Below are positions 33,385-50,884 of a DNA stretch of 64,000 nt, one piece after another. The stretch comes from Taeniopygia guttata. Taxonomy: Eukaryota; Chordata; Aves; Passeriformes; Estrildidae. Within the stretch, counting starts at the first letter, position 1. The number at the start of each line of letters is the position of its first letter. The stretch spans positions 150,993,001 to 151,057,000 of the forward strand of contig NC_133026.1 in assembly GCF_048771995.1 (NCBI RefSeq), read 5' to 3'. A program made the position numbers and the translations under genes. A model generated the notes under the pieces. The model saw nothing but the letters and a program-made list of their open reading frames with translations. It made no database searches and had not been told where the DNA came from.

Positions 33385-33559
33385 GTGTGGTCTGCGTGGT
33401 GGGTACATGGAGGTGGTGAACCTCCACCCCGAGGTGAAGGCCCAGCTGGCCAAGCTGGTGTCGGTGCGGCTCTGCCCGCCCGTGCCGGGACAGCTCCTCC
33501 TGGACGCCGTGGTGGACCCGCCCCAGCCTGGAGAGCCGTCCTACGAGAGGTTCCAGGCG
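33385..33559 (+). CDS. GPT: GPT exon 8 (Glu316 completed, residues 317-374)
   Basis: Acceptor CGCCCCACAG at 33375-33384, donor GCG|GTACGG at 33560, 175 nt, ending in phase 0. It encodes [17 protein letters not shown], then [14 protein letters not shown], and ends with EPSYERFQA. The C-G-x-R-G-G-Y turn right after the PLP lysine and [11 protein letters not shown] are ALT hallmarks. Between 33300 and 33385 the intron is mixed sequence. Confidence 0.95.
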
Positions 33560-36170
33560 GTACGGAGACATCCATGGGATCCATGGGGTGGGATCCATGG
33601 GGTGGGATCCATGGGATGGGATCTGTGGGGTGGGATCCATGGTCATGGACCCGCCCCGGCCTGGAGAGCCGTCCTACGAGAGGTTCCAGGCGGTACGGGA
33701 CATGGGATCTATGGGATCCATGGGGTGGGATATCTGAGGTGGGATCCATGGGATGGGATCCATGGGGTGGGATCCATGGGGTGGGATCCATGGGGTGGGA
33801 TCCATGGGGTGGGATCCATGGGATTGGGGTGGGATCCATGGGGTGGGGTCCATGGGGTGGGATCCATGGGGTGGGATCCATGGGATTGGGGTGGGATCCA
33901 TGGGATGGGATCCATGGGGTGGGATATCTCAGGTGGGATCCATGGGGTGGGATCCATGGGATGGGATCCATGGGGTGGGATATCTGAGGTGGGATCCATG
34001 GGATGGGATCCATGGGGTGGGATCCATGGGATGGGATCCATGGGATGGGATCCATGGGATGGGATCCATGGGGTGGGATCCATGGGGTGGGATATCTGAG
34101 GTGGGATCCATGGGGTGGGATCCATGGGGTGGAATATCTGAGGTGGGATCCATGGGGTGGGATCCATGGGGTGAAATCCATGGGGTGGAATCTATGGGTG
34201 GGATCCATGGGGTGAAATCCATGAGGTGGGATATCTGAGGTGGGATCCATGGGGTGGGATCCATGGGGTGGGATCCATGGGATGGGATCCATGGGGTGGG
34301 ATCCATGGGGTGGGATCCATGGGATGGGATCCATGGGATGGGATCCATGGGGTGGGATCCATGGGGTGGGATCCATGGGGTGGGATCCATGGGATTGGGG
34401 TGGGATCCATGGGGTGGGATCCGTGGGGTGGGATCCGTGGGGTGGGATCCATGGGGTGGCATCCATGGGGTGGGATCCATGGGGTGGGATCCATGGGGTG
34501 GGATCCATGGGGTGGGATGGGGTCCATGGGATGGGATCCATGGGGCAGATCCATGGGGTGGGATCCATGGGGTGGGATCCATGGGGTGGGATACATGGGG
34601 TGGGATATCTTAGGTGGGATCCATGGGGTGGGATCCATGGGGTGGGATCCATGGGGTGGGATCCATGGGGTGGGATCCATGGTCCATGGGATGGGATCCA
34701 TGGGGGTGGATCCATGGGGGTGAAATCCATGGGATGGGATCCATGGGGTGGGATCCATGGGGTCTATGGGATGGGATCCATGGGATGGGATCCATGGGGT
34801 GGGATCTATGGGGTGGGATGCATGGGATGGGATATCTTAGGTGGGATCCATGGATGGGATTCATGGGATCATTGGGATTGGGGTGGGATCCATGGGATTG
34901 GGTCCATGGGGTGGGGTCCATGGGGTGGGGTCCATGGGGCGGATCCATGGGGTGGGATCCATGGGGTGGGGTCCATGGGGTGGGATCCATGGGGTGGGAT
35001 CCATGGGGTGAAATCCATGGGGTGGGATCCATGGGATGGGATCCATGGGGTGAAATCCATGAGGTGGGATATCTGAGGTGGGATCCATGGGGTGGGATCC
35101 ATGGGGTGGGATCCATGGGATTGGGATATCTAAGGTGGGATCCATGGGATGGGATCCATGGGGTGGGATCCATGGGGTGGGATATCTGAGGTGGGATCCG
35201 TGGGGTGGGATCCATGGGATGGGATATCTGAGGTGGGATCCATGGGGTGGGATCCATGGGGTGGGATCCATGGATGGGATCCATGGGATCATTGGGATTG
35301 GGGTGGGATCCATGGGGTGGGATATCTGAGGTGGGATCCATGGGGTGGGATCCATGGGGTGGGATCCATGGGATGGGATCTATGGGGTGGGATATCTGAG
35401 GTGGGATCCATGGGATGGGATCCATGGGGTGGGATCCATGGGGTGGGATCCATGGGGTGGGATATCTGAGGTGGGATCCATGGGGTGGGATATCTGAGGT
35501 GGGATCCATGGGGTGGGATCCATGGGGTGGGATCCATGGGGTGGGATCCATGGGGTGGGATATCTGAGGTGGGATCCATGGGGTGGGATCCAGGGGGTGG
35601 GATCCAGGGGGTGGGATCCATGGGATGGGATCCATGGGGTGGGTCCATGGGGTGGGATCCATGGTTATGGGATGGGATCCATGGGATTGGGTCCATGGGA
35701 TTGGGTCCATGGGATGGGATCCATGGGGTGGGATCCATTGGATGGGATATCTGAGGTGGGATCCATGGGATGGGATATCTGAGGTGGGATCCATGGGGTG
35801 GGATCCATGGGGCGGGATCCATGGGGTGGGATCCATGGGGCGGGATCCATGGGATTGGGTCCATGGGGTGGGATCCATGGGATTGGGTCCATGGGGTGGG
35901 ATCCATGGGGTGGGATCCATGGGGTGGGATCCATGGGGTGGGATATCTGAGGTGGGATCCATGGGATGGGATCCATGGGGTGGGATCCATGGGGTGGGAT
36001 CCATGGGGTGGGATCCATGGGGTGGGGTCCATGGGGCGGATCCATGGGGTGGGATCCATGGGATGGGATCCATGGGGTGGGATCCATGGGGTGGGGATGG
36101 GATCCATGGGGTGGGATCCATGGGATTGGGGTGGGATCCATGGGGTGGGATCCATGTGAATGGATTCATG
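33560..36170. repeat. GPT intron 8, GGGATCCATGGGGTGGGATC array
   Basis: Units of 14-15 bp (GGGATCCATGGGGT) with a recurrent GGGATATCTGAGGT variant, about 160 copies, starting 20 bp after the donor. BamHI and NcoI sites occur in almost every unit. Tryptophan/glycine/aspartate open frames are artefacts. Confidence 0.9.
33646..33699 (+). repeat. Copy of GPT exon-8 tail with donor
   Basis: About 54 bp, ATGGACCCGCCCCGGCCTGG through TTCCAGGCG|GTACGG, repeat the exon-8 3' end and its donor with two changes against the original. The decoy donor is at 33693, 133 nt past the true one. Using it would retain 133 nt and shift the frame. Confidence 0.95.
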
Positions 36171-39130
36171 GGATTGGAATAATGGGAAAATTAATGGGAT
36201 AATTAATGGGATAACAGGGTAATTAACGGGATAATGGGGTGATGGGGCAATTAATGGGATAATGGGAAAATGGGATAATGGGAAAATGGGATAATGGGAT
36301 GGGGCATTGGGATGGGGTGGAATTGAATTGGGATGAGATAATGGGATAATGGGATAATGGGACACTGGGATAATGGGATAATGGGATAATGGGATAATGG
36401 AGTAATGAAATGGGATAATGGGATAATGGGATAATGGGATAATGGGACACTGGGATAATGGGATAATGGGATAATGGGATAATGGAGTAATGAAATGGGA
36501 TAATGGGATAATGGGATAATGGGATAATGGGTTAATGGTATAATGGGATTATGAGTTAATGCGATAACGGGATAATGGGACAGTGGGATGGGACATTAGG
36601 ATGGGATGGAATGGAATTGAGATGGGATATTGGGATAACAGGATAACGGGACAATGGGACAACGGGATAACAACAAGACAATGGGATAATGGCATAACAG
36701 GATAATGGGACAATGGGATAATGGGACAATGGGATAATGGGATAACGGGATAATGGGATAATGGGATAACGGGATGGGGCAATGGGATAACGGGATGGGG
36801 CAATGGGATGGGATGGGATGGGATGGAATTGAATTGGGATGAGATAATGGGATAATGGGATAATGGGATAATGGGACAATGGGATAATGGGATAATGGGA
36901 TAATGGGATAATGGGATAATGGGATAATGGGATAACAGGATAATGGGACAATGGGATAATGGGATAATGGGATAATGGGATAATGGGATAATGGAATGGG
37001 ATTCATGGGATAGTGGATTAGTGGGATAATGGGAGAATGGGATGGGGCAATGGGATGGGTTGGAATGGAATTCAATTGGGATGAGAAAATGGGATAACGG
37101 GACAATGGGATAATGGGATAATGGGATAGTGGGATAATGGGATAATGGGATAACGGGATAATGGGATAATGGAATGGGATAAAAGAATGGGATAGTGGGA
37201 TAACGGGATAATGGGACAATGGGATAATGGGATAATGGGACAATGGGGTAATGGGATAATGGGATAACGGGATAACGGGATAATGGGATAATTGGATAAT
37301 GGGATAATGGGATAACGGGATAATGGGATAACGGGATAATGGGATAATGGGACAATGGGGTAATGGGATAATGGGATAACGGGATAACGGGATAATGGGA
37401 TAATTGGATAATGGGATAATGGGATAACGGGATAATGGGATAACGGGACAATGGGATAGCAGGATAACGGGACACCGGGATAACGGGACAATGGGATAAC
37501 AGGATAACGGGATAATGGGATAATGGGATAACGGGATAATGGGACAATGGGATAACGGGATAATGGGATAATGGGACAATGGGACAATGGGATAATGGGA
37601 CAATGGGGAAATGGGATAATGGGATAATGGAATGGGACAATGGGATAATGGGACAATGGGGTAATGAGATAATGGGTTAATGGGATAATGGGATAGTGGG
37701 ATAATGGGATAATGGGATAATGGGATAATGGGATAACGGGATAACGGGATAACGGGATAATGGGATAATGGCATAACGGGATAATGGGATAGTGGGATAA
37801 TGGGATGAAATGGAATGGAGTTGAATTGGGATAATGGGATAATAGGATAATGGGATAATGGGACAATGGGATAATGGGATAATGGGATAAAATGGAATGG
37901 CATTGAATTGGGATAATGGAACGGGATAATGCGATAATAGGATAATGGGATAACGGGACAACGGGATAATGGGATAGTGGGATAATGGGATGAAATAGAA
38001 TGGAATTGAATTGGGATAATGGGATAATGGGTAATGGGATATTGGGATAATGGGACAATGGGATAATGGGATAATGGGGTAATGGAATGGAATGGAATTG
38101 AATTGGGATGAGATAACGGGACAGCGGGATAACGGAACACTGGGATAACGGGGACGGGCCAGCGGGATTGTCCGGGCTCACATTCCCACGTCTCCATCCC
38201 GGGATAACGGGGACGGGCCAGCGGGATTGTCCGGGCTCAGCATTCCCAAATCTCCGTCCCGTCAGGAGAAGCAGGCGGTGCTGACAATGGGATAATGGGA
38301 TAATGGGATAACGGGATAACGGGACACAGGGATAATGGGATAATGGGACAATGGGATAAGGAGATAATGGGATAATGGCATAATGGGATAACAGGATAAC
38401 GGGACACCGGGATAATGGGATAACGGGATAACAGGACACAGGGATAATGGGATAATGGGATAGTGGATTAGTGGGACAATGGGAGAATGGGATGAGGCAA
38501 TGGGATGGGTTGGAATGGAATTGAATTGGGATGAGAAAATGGGATAATGGGATAATGGGACAACGGGATAACGGGATAATGGGACAATGGGATAATGAGA
38601 TAATGGAATAATGGGGCAATGGGATAATGGGATAATGGAATGAAATGGAATGGAATTTAATTGGGATAATGGAACGGGATAATAGGATAATGGGATAATG
38701 GGATAGTGGGACAATGGGACAATGGGATAATGGGATAATGGGACAATGGGACAATGGGATAACGGGATAACAGGACAATGGGATAACAAGATAATGGGAT
38801 AATGGGATAAGGGGACAATGGGATAATGGGATAATGGGATAGTGGGACAATGGGACAATGGGACAATGGGATAATGGGATAATGGGACAATGGGACAATG
38901 GGATAATGGCATAATGGGATAACAGCATAACGGGACACCGGGATAATGGGATAACGGGATAACAGGACAAGGGGATAATGGGACAATGGGATAATGGGAT
39001 AACAGGATAACAGGATAATGGGATAATGGGATAACGGGACAACGGGATAACAGGATAACGGGATAACGGGATAACAACACAACAGGACAATGGGATAGTG
39101 GGATAACGGGATAACGGGACAACGGGATAC
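36171..39130. repeat. GPT intron 8, GGGATAATGG decamer array
   Basis: Ten-bp units GGGATAATGG, GGGATAACGG and GGGACAATGG, about 270 copies, broken every few hundred bases by a GATGGAATTGAATTGGGATG block. From 38145 to 38284 it holds degraded copies of the intron end and exon-9 head. Confidence 0.9.
38145..38284 (+). repeat. Copies of the exon-9 acceptor region
   Basis: The block GGACGGGCCAGCGGGATTGT followed by CCGGGCTCA and CATTCCCA occurs at 38151 and 38210, and again before the true exon at 39137. The second copy continues to TCCGTCCCGTCAG|GAGAAGC and 19 nt of exon 9 (38266-38284: GAGAAGCAGGCGGTGCTGA), then breaks into the decamer array. It is a decoy acceptor 934 nt before the real one. 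Confidence 0.93.
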
Positions 39131-39199
39131 CGGAACGGGGACGGGCCAGCGGGGTTGTCCGGGCTCACATTCCCACATTTCCGTCCCCGTTCCCGGCAG

Positions 39200-39355
39200 G
39201 AGAAGCAGGCGGTGCTGAGCGCGCTGGCGGAGCGCGCCCGCCTGACCGAGGAGATCCTGAACCGCACGCCCGGGATCAGCTGCAACCCCGTGCAGGGCGC
39301 CATGTACGCCTTCCCCCGCATCCAGATCCCGGCGCGCGCCCTCGCCGCCGCCAAG
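39200..39355 (+). CDS. GPT: GPT exon 9 (residues 375-426)
   Basis: Acceptor TTCCCGGCAG at 39190-39199, donor AAG|GTGCGG at 39356, 156 nt, phase 0 at both ends. It encodes [20 protein letters not shown], then [32 protein letters not shown] is almost invariant among animal ALTs. The upstream 60 bp (CCAGCGGGGTTGTCCGGGCT region) is one of the few intronic stretches outside the simple array. Confidence 0.96.
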
Positions 39356-46330
<6,975 letters not shown>

Positions 46331-48395
46331 AGGGAATCCCATCCCAAATCCCAAATCCCAAATCTCAAACCCCAAACCCCAAACCCCAAATCCCAAAATC
46401 CCAAATCCCAAAATCCCAAATCCCAAACCCCAAATCCCAAATCCCAAAATCCCAAATCCCAAATTCCCAAAATCCCAAATTCCGCCTCCATTGTTACAAT
46501 TCCTGTGGCAAAAAATTCGATTTTTTTTTCATTTTTTGCCATTTTTTTGCCATTTTTTCGTCATTTTTTGCCATTTTTTTTTCCTTTTTCCCCCAATTTC
46601 CGCCCAAAATTCCCAAATTTTTTTTGCGACATTCCCCGGTGCCTTTTCCCGAATTTTTTTTGGGAATTTCCCCCCAGCATGACCCAACCCCAAATCCCCA
46701 AAACCCAAACCCCAAATCCCCAAAATTCTGATCCCAAATCCCAAACCCCAAACCCAAACCCCAAATTTCTCATCCCAAATTCCAAAATCCCAAATTCCAA
46801 ACCCCAAAATACCGAATTCCCAAATCCCAAAATCCCAAATTCCGCCTCCATTTTTACAATTCCTGGGCCAAAAAATGAAGAAAAAATTCAATTTTTTTGC
46901 CATTTTTCACCATTTTTTTGCCATTTTTTTTTCCTTTTTCCCCCAATTTCCGCCCAAAATTCCCAAATTTTTTTTGGGGACGTTCCCCGGTGCCTTTTCC
47001 CGAATTTTTTTTGGGATTTTTCCCCCAGCATGACCCATCCCCAATCCCCAATCCCCAAACCCCAAATCCCAAACCCCAAAATCGCAAAATCCCAAAATCC
47101 CAAATCCCAAATCCCAAATCGCAAATCCCAAAATCCCAAAATCCCAAATCCCAAATTCCGCCTCCATTTTTACAATTCCTGTGGCAAAAAATTCGATTTT
47201 TTTTCATATTTTGCCATTTTTTCGCCATTTTTTTTTCCTTTTTCCCCCAATTTCCGCCCCAAAATTCCCAAATTTTTTTGGGGACGTTCCCCGGTGCCTT
47301 TTCCCGCATTTTTTTTGGGAATTTCCCCCAGCATGACCCATCCCCAATCCCAAATCCCCAAAACCCCAAATCCCAAATCCCAAAATCCCAAAATCCCAAA
47401 ATCCCAAATCCCAAAATCCCAAACCCCAAATCCCAAAACCCCAAATCCCAAAATGCCAAATCCCAAATCCCAAATCCCAAATCCCAAATCCCAAATTCCG
47501 CCTCCATTTTTACGATTCCTGTGCCAAAAAAAATCACGAAAAAATTCAATTTTTTTCCCATTTTTTGCCATTTTTTCGCCATTTTTTTTTCCTTTTTCCC
47601 CCAATTTCCGCCCAAAATTCCCAAATTTTTTTTGGGACGTTCCCCGGTGCCTTTTCCCGAATTTTTTTGGGGAATTTCGCCCCCAGCATGACCCATCCCC
47701 AATCCCAAATCCCCAAACCCCAAATCCCAAAATCCCAAAATCACAAATTCCCCAAATCCCAAATCCCAAAATCCCAAATCCCAAACCCCAAAATCCCAAA
47801 TCCCAAACCCCAAAATCCCAAATCCCAAAATCCCAAATCCCAAATTCCGCCTCCATTTTTACAATTCCTGGGCCAAAAAATGAAGAAAAAATTCAATTTT
47901 TTTGCCATTTTTCACCATTTTTTCGCCATTTTTTTTCCTGTTTTTCCCCCAATTTCCGCCCCAAATTCCCAAATTTTTTTTTGGGACGTTCCCCGGTGCC
48001 TTTTCCCGAATTTTTTTCGGGAATTTCCCCCCCAGCATGACCCATCCCCAAATCCCAAATCCCCAAAACCCCAAATCCCAAAATCCCAAAATCCCAAATC
48101 CCAAAATCCCAAATCCCCAAAATCCCAAATCCCAAAATCCCAAAATCCCAAAATCCCAAAATCCCAAATCCCAAAATCCCAAAATCCCAAAATCCCAAAA
48201 TCCCAAATCCCGCCTCCATTTTTACAATTCCTGGGCCAAAAAATGAAGAAAAAATTCAATTTTTTTGCCATTTTTCACCATTTTTTCGCCATTTTTTTTT
48301 CCTTTTTCCCCCAATTTCCACCCAAAATTCCCAAATTTTTTTTGGGACGTTCCCCGGTGCCTTTTCCCGAATTTTTTTTGGGAATTTCCCCCCAG
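46331..48395 (+). repeat. About 350-bp units carrying the exon-11 acceptor (6 in all)
   Basis: After a short CCCAAATCCCAAA run, six units of 303-360 bp follow. Each has CCTCCATTTTTACAATTCCT, a T-rich part (GCCATTTTTTCGCCATTTTT), GGGACGTTCCCCGGTGCC and TTTCCCCCCAG|CATGACC. The AG ends fall at 46677, 47028, 47331, 47686 and 48035 (decoys) and 48395 (true). Only the first seven exon bases, CATGACC, are copied. The true site alone continues to ATCCTGCCG. Confidence 0.93.
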
Positions 48396-48486
48396 CATGA
48401 CCATCCTGCCGCCCACGGAGAAGCTGAAGCTGCTGCTGCAGAAACTCAGCGACTTCTACACCAAATTCGTCCGCGAGTTCTCCTAA
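48396..48486 (+). CDS. GPT: GPT exon 11 (residues 465-493 and stop)
   Basis: Acceptor TTTCCCCCCAG, one base completing Arg464, then MTILPPTEKLKLLLQKLSDF and YTKFVREFS, stop TAA at 48484-48486. The human end reads MTILPPLEKLRLLLEKLSRF and HAKFTLEYS as I recall it. The terminal helix packs on the small domain. The protein ends at the expected length, with no sign of decay. Confidence 0.96.
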
Positions 48487-48658
48487 TTTGCATGGCCACG
48501 CCTCCTCATTTACATAACCACACCCTCCTAGTTTGCATGGCCACGCCCCCTCGTTGTCGTGGCCACGCCCCCCGGAACTCCAGGATTTGTTTTTTGGGTT
48601 TTTTGGGTTTTTTTTGGGAATTTCGGGGCTGGACCCCCCAATTCCCAAAATGTTCCCG
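48487..48658 (+). other. GPT 3' UTR
   Basis: About 170 nt with three degenerate repeats of TTTGCATGGCCACGCC (48488, 48531 and, weaker, 48552), each containing a GGCCACGCC box. T-rich sequence then leads to the poly(A) signal. No coding potential. Confidence 0.75.
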
Positions 48659-48664
48659 AATAAA
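48659..48664 (+). terminator. GPT polyadenylation signal
   Basis: AATAAA lies 173 nt after the stop, followed by GGACGGTGAGCTGTTGG, a short G/T-rich element of the expected kind. Cleavage would fall near 48680. Confidence 0.75.
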
Positions 48665-48689
48665 GGACGGTGAGCTGTTGGAATTTTGG

Positions 48690-50800
48690 GGATTTTTTGG
48701 GAATTTTTGGGGATTTTGGGAATTTTTTGGGGGGAAATTGGGGGTTTTTTTGGGATTTAGTGGAATTTTGGGGATTTTTTTTGGATTTTTGGGAATTCTG
48801 GGGATTTTTGGGGATTTTTAGGGAATTTTAGGATTGATTTTTTGGGAATTTTGGGATTGATTTTTTGGGTATTTTGGGGTTTTGGGGGGATTTGGGGTTT
48901 TTTTTGAGGATTTTGGAGAATTTTTGGGGGATTTTGCGGAATTTTGGGGATTTTTTGGGAATTTTGGGGATTTGGGGGATATTTTTGGGAATTTTGTCTT
49001 TTTGGGGGGATTTGGGGGATTTTTTGGGAATTTTGGGGAATTTTTTTGGTTTTGGGGGAATTTTGGGGATTTTTGGGCAATTTGGGGATTTTGAGATTTT
49101 TGGAATTTCAGGATTTTGGCTTTGTGGGATTTTTAGAATTTTTGGGATTTGGGAAATTTTGGGAGATTTTGGGAATTTTGGGATTTTTGGAAATTCAGGA
49201 TTTGGGGATTTGTGGGATTTTTAGAATTTTTGGGATTGATGTTTTTGGGGATTTTGGGATTTATTTTTTTGGGAATTTTGGGGGTTTGGGGGGATTTGGG
49301 GGATTTTTTGGGGATATTTGGGGAATTTTGGAGAATTTTATTGGATTTTTGGGGGGATTTTTGGAGAATTTTGGGAATTCTGGGGATTTTTTTTTAATTT
49401 TCTGGGGATTTTAGGGGATTTTTTTGGGAATTTTGGGATTTTTTTTGTGAATTTTGGGGTTTTGGGGGGATTTGGGGGTTTTTTTTGAGGATTTTGGAGA
49501 ATTTTTTGGGGATTTTTTTTTAATTTTGGGGATTTTTTTGGGATGTTGGGGATTTGGGGAATGTTGGGAATTTTTGGGGGGATTTTTGGGAATTTCTGGG
49601 GGGATTTTTGGGGATTTTTTTGGGGATTTTTAGGGAATTCTGGAGAGTTTTGGGGAATTTTGGGATTGATTTTTTGGGAAATTTGGGGGATTTGGGGGAT
49701 TTCTTGGGAATTTTTGGGATTTGGGGGATTTTGGAGATTTTTTTTAATTTTGAGGATTTTTTGGGAATTTGGGGGATTTTTTGGGAATTTTGGGTATTTT
49801 GAGGAATTTTGGGGATTTTGGGATTTTTGGAATTTCAGGATTTTGGCTTTGTGGGATTTTTAGAATTTTTGGGATTTTTGGGATGGATTTGAGGGATTTG
49901 GGGAATTGGGAAATTTTAGGGGATTCGGGGATTTTTGGGATGGATTTTTGGGATTTTTTTTTAATTTTGGGGGGGATTTTTGGGATTTTGGGACTTTGGA
50001 AATTCAGGATTTTGGGATTTGTGGGATTCTTAGAATATTTGGGGTAGATTTTGGGATTTTTGGGATTGATTTGAGGGATTTTAGGGATTTTGGAGATTTT
50101 GGGAATTTTGGGTGATTTGGGGATTTTTGGGATTGATTTTTGGGATTTTTCTGAATTTTGGGATGGATTTTTTGGAAATTCAGGATTTGGGGATTTTTGG
50201 AATTTTTTGGGATCGATTTCTGGGAATTTTGGGATTTTGGGAGGGATTTTTGGGATGGATTGGAGGGATTTGGGGAATTTTGGGGATTTGGGAAATTTTG
50301 GGGGATTTGGGGATTTTTGGGATTGATTTTTGGGAATTTTGGGGATTTTGGGGGATTTTTGGAAATTTGGGGATTTTTGTTAATTCAGGATGTTGGGATT
50401 TGTGGGATTCTTAGAATTTTTGGGATGGACTTTTGGGATTTTTATTTTTTCATTTTGGGATGGATTTTGGGGAATTTTGGAATTCATTTTTTGGAATTTT
50501 TAGGAATGTTGGGATTGTTTTTTTTTAATTTTGGGGATTTTGGAAATTCAGAATTTTGGGATTTGTGGGAATTTGGGGATTTTTGGGATTGATTTTTGGG
50601 ATTTTTCGGAGTTGGAAATTTTGAAAAATTGGGGATTTTTGGGGATTGGGATTTGGAAATTTTTGGGTTTGGGGATTTTTCGAATTTTTGGGAATTGGGA
50701 ATTTTGGAAAATGGAGGAATTTTGAGAGTTTTGGGGTTTTTTGGGATTTTTGGGAGGGGTTTTTATGGGATGGAGGGAATTTTTGGAGGAGGAGGGATTT
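48690..50800. repeat. GPT-FOXH1 spacer, G/T-rich array
   Basis: Units of GGGGATTTTTTGGGAATTTT, with a recurring block of about 60 bp around GGAATTTCAGGATTTTGGCT TTGTGGGATTTTTAGAATTTT, fill this stretch. From 50800 to 50885 there is a short mixed region (GGAATTCCGGCTCCGACAAT). No exon is seen on either strand. Confidence 0.8.
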
Positions 50801-50884
50801 GGGGTCAGGAGAATTCCGGGAATTCTGAAATCCCAATTTCCTTTGGAATTCCGGCTCCGACAATGTTGGGAATTCCAGTCCCTC

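Noticed and set aside
31539-36365. Long proline/histidine/aspartate and tryptophan/methionine frames on both strands
   Set aside because: Artefacts of the GGGATCCATGGGGT and CCATAGGTTCCCAT units in GPT introns 7 and 8.
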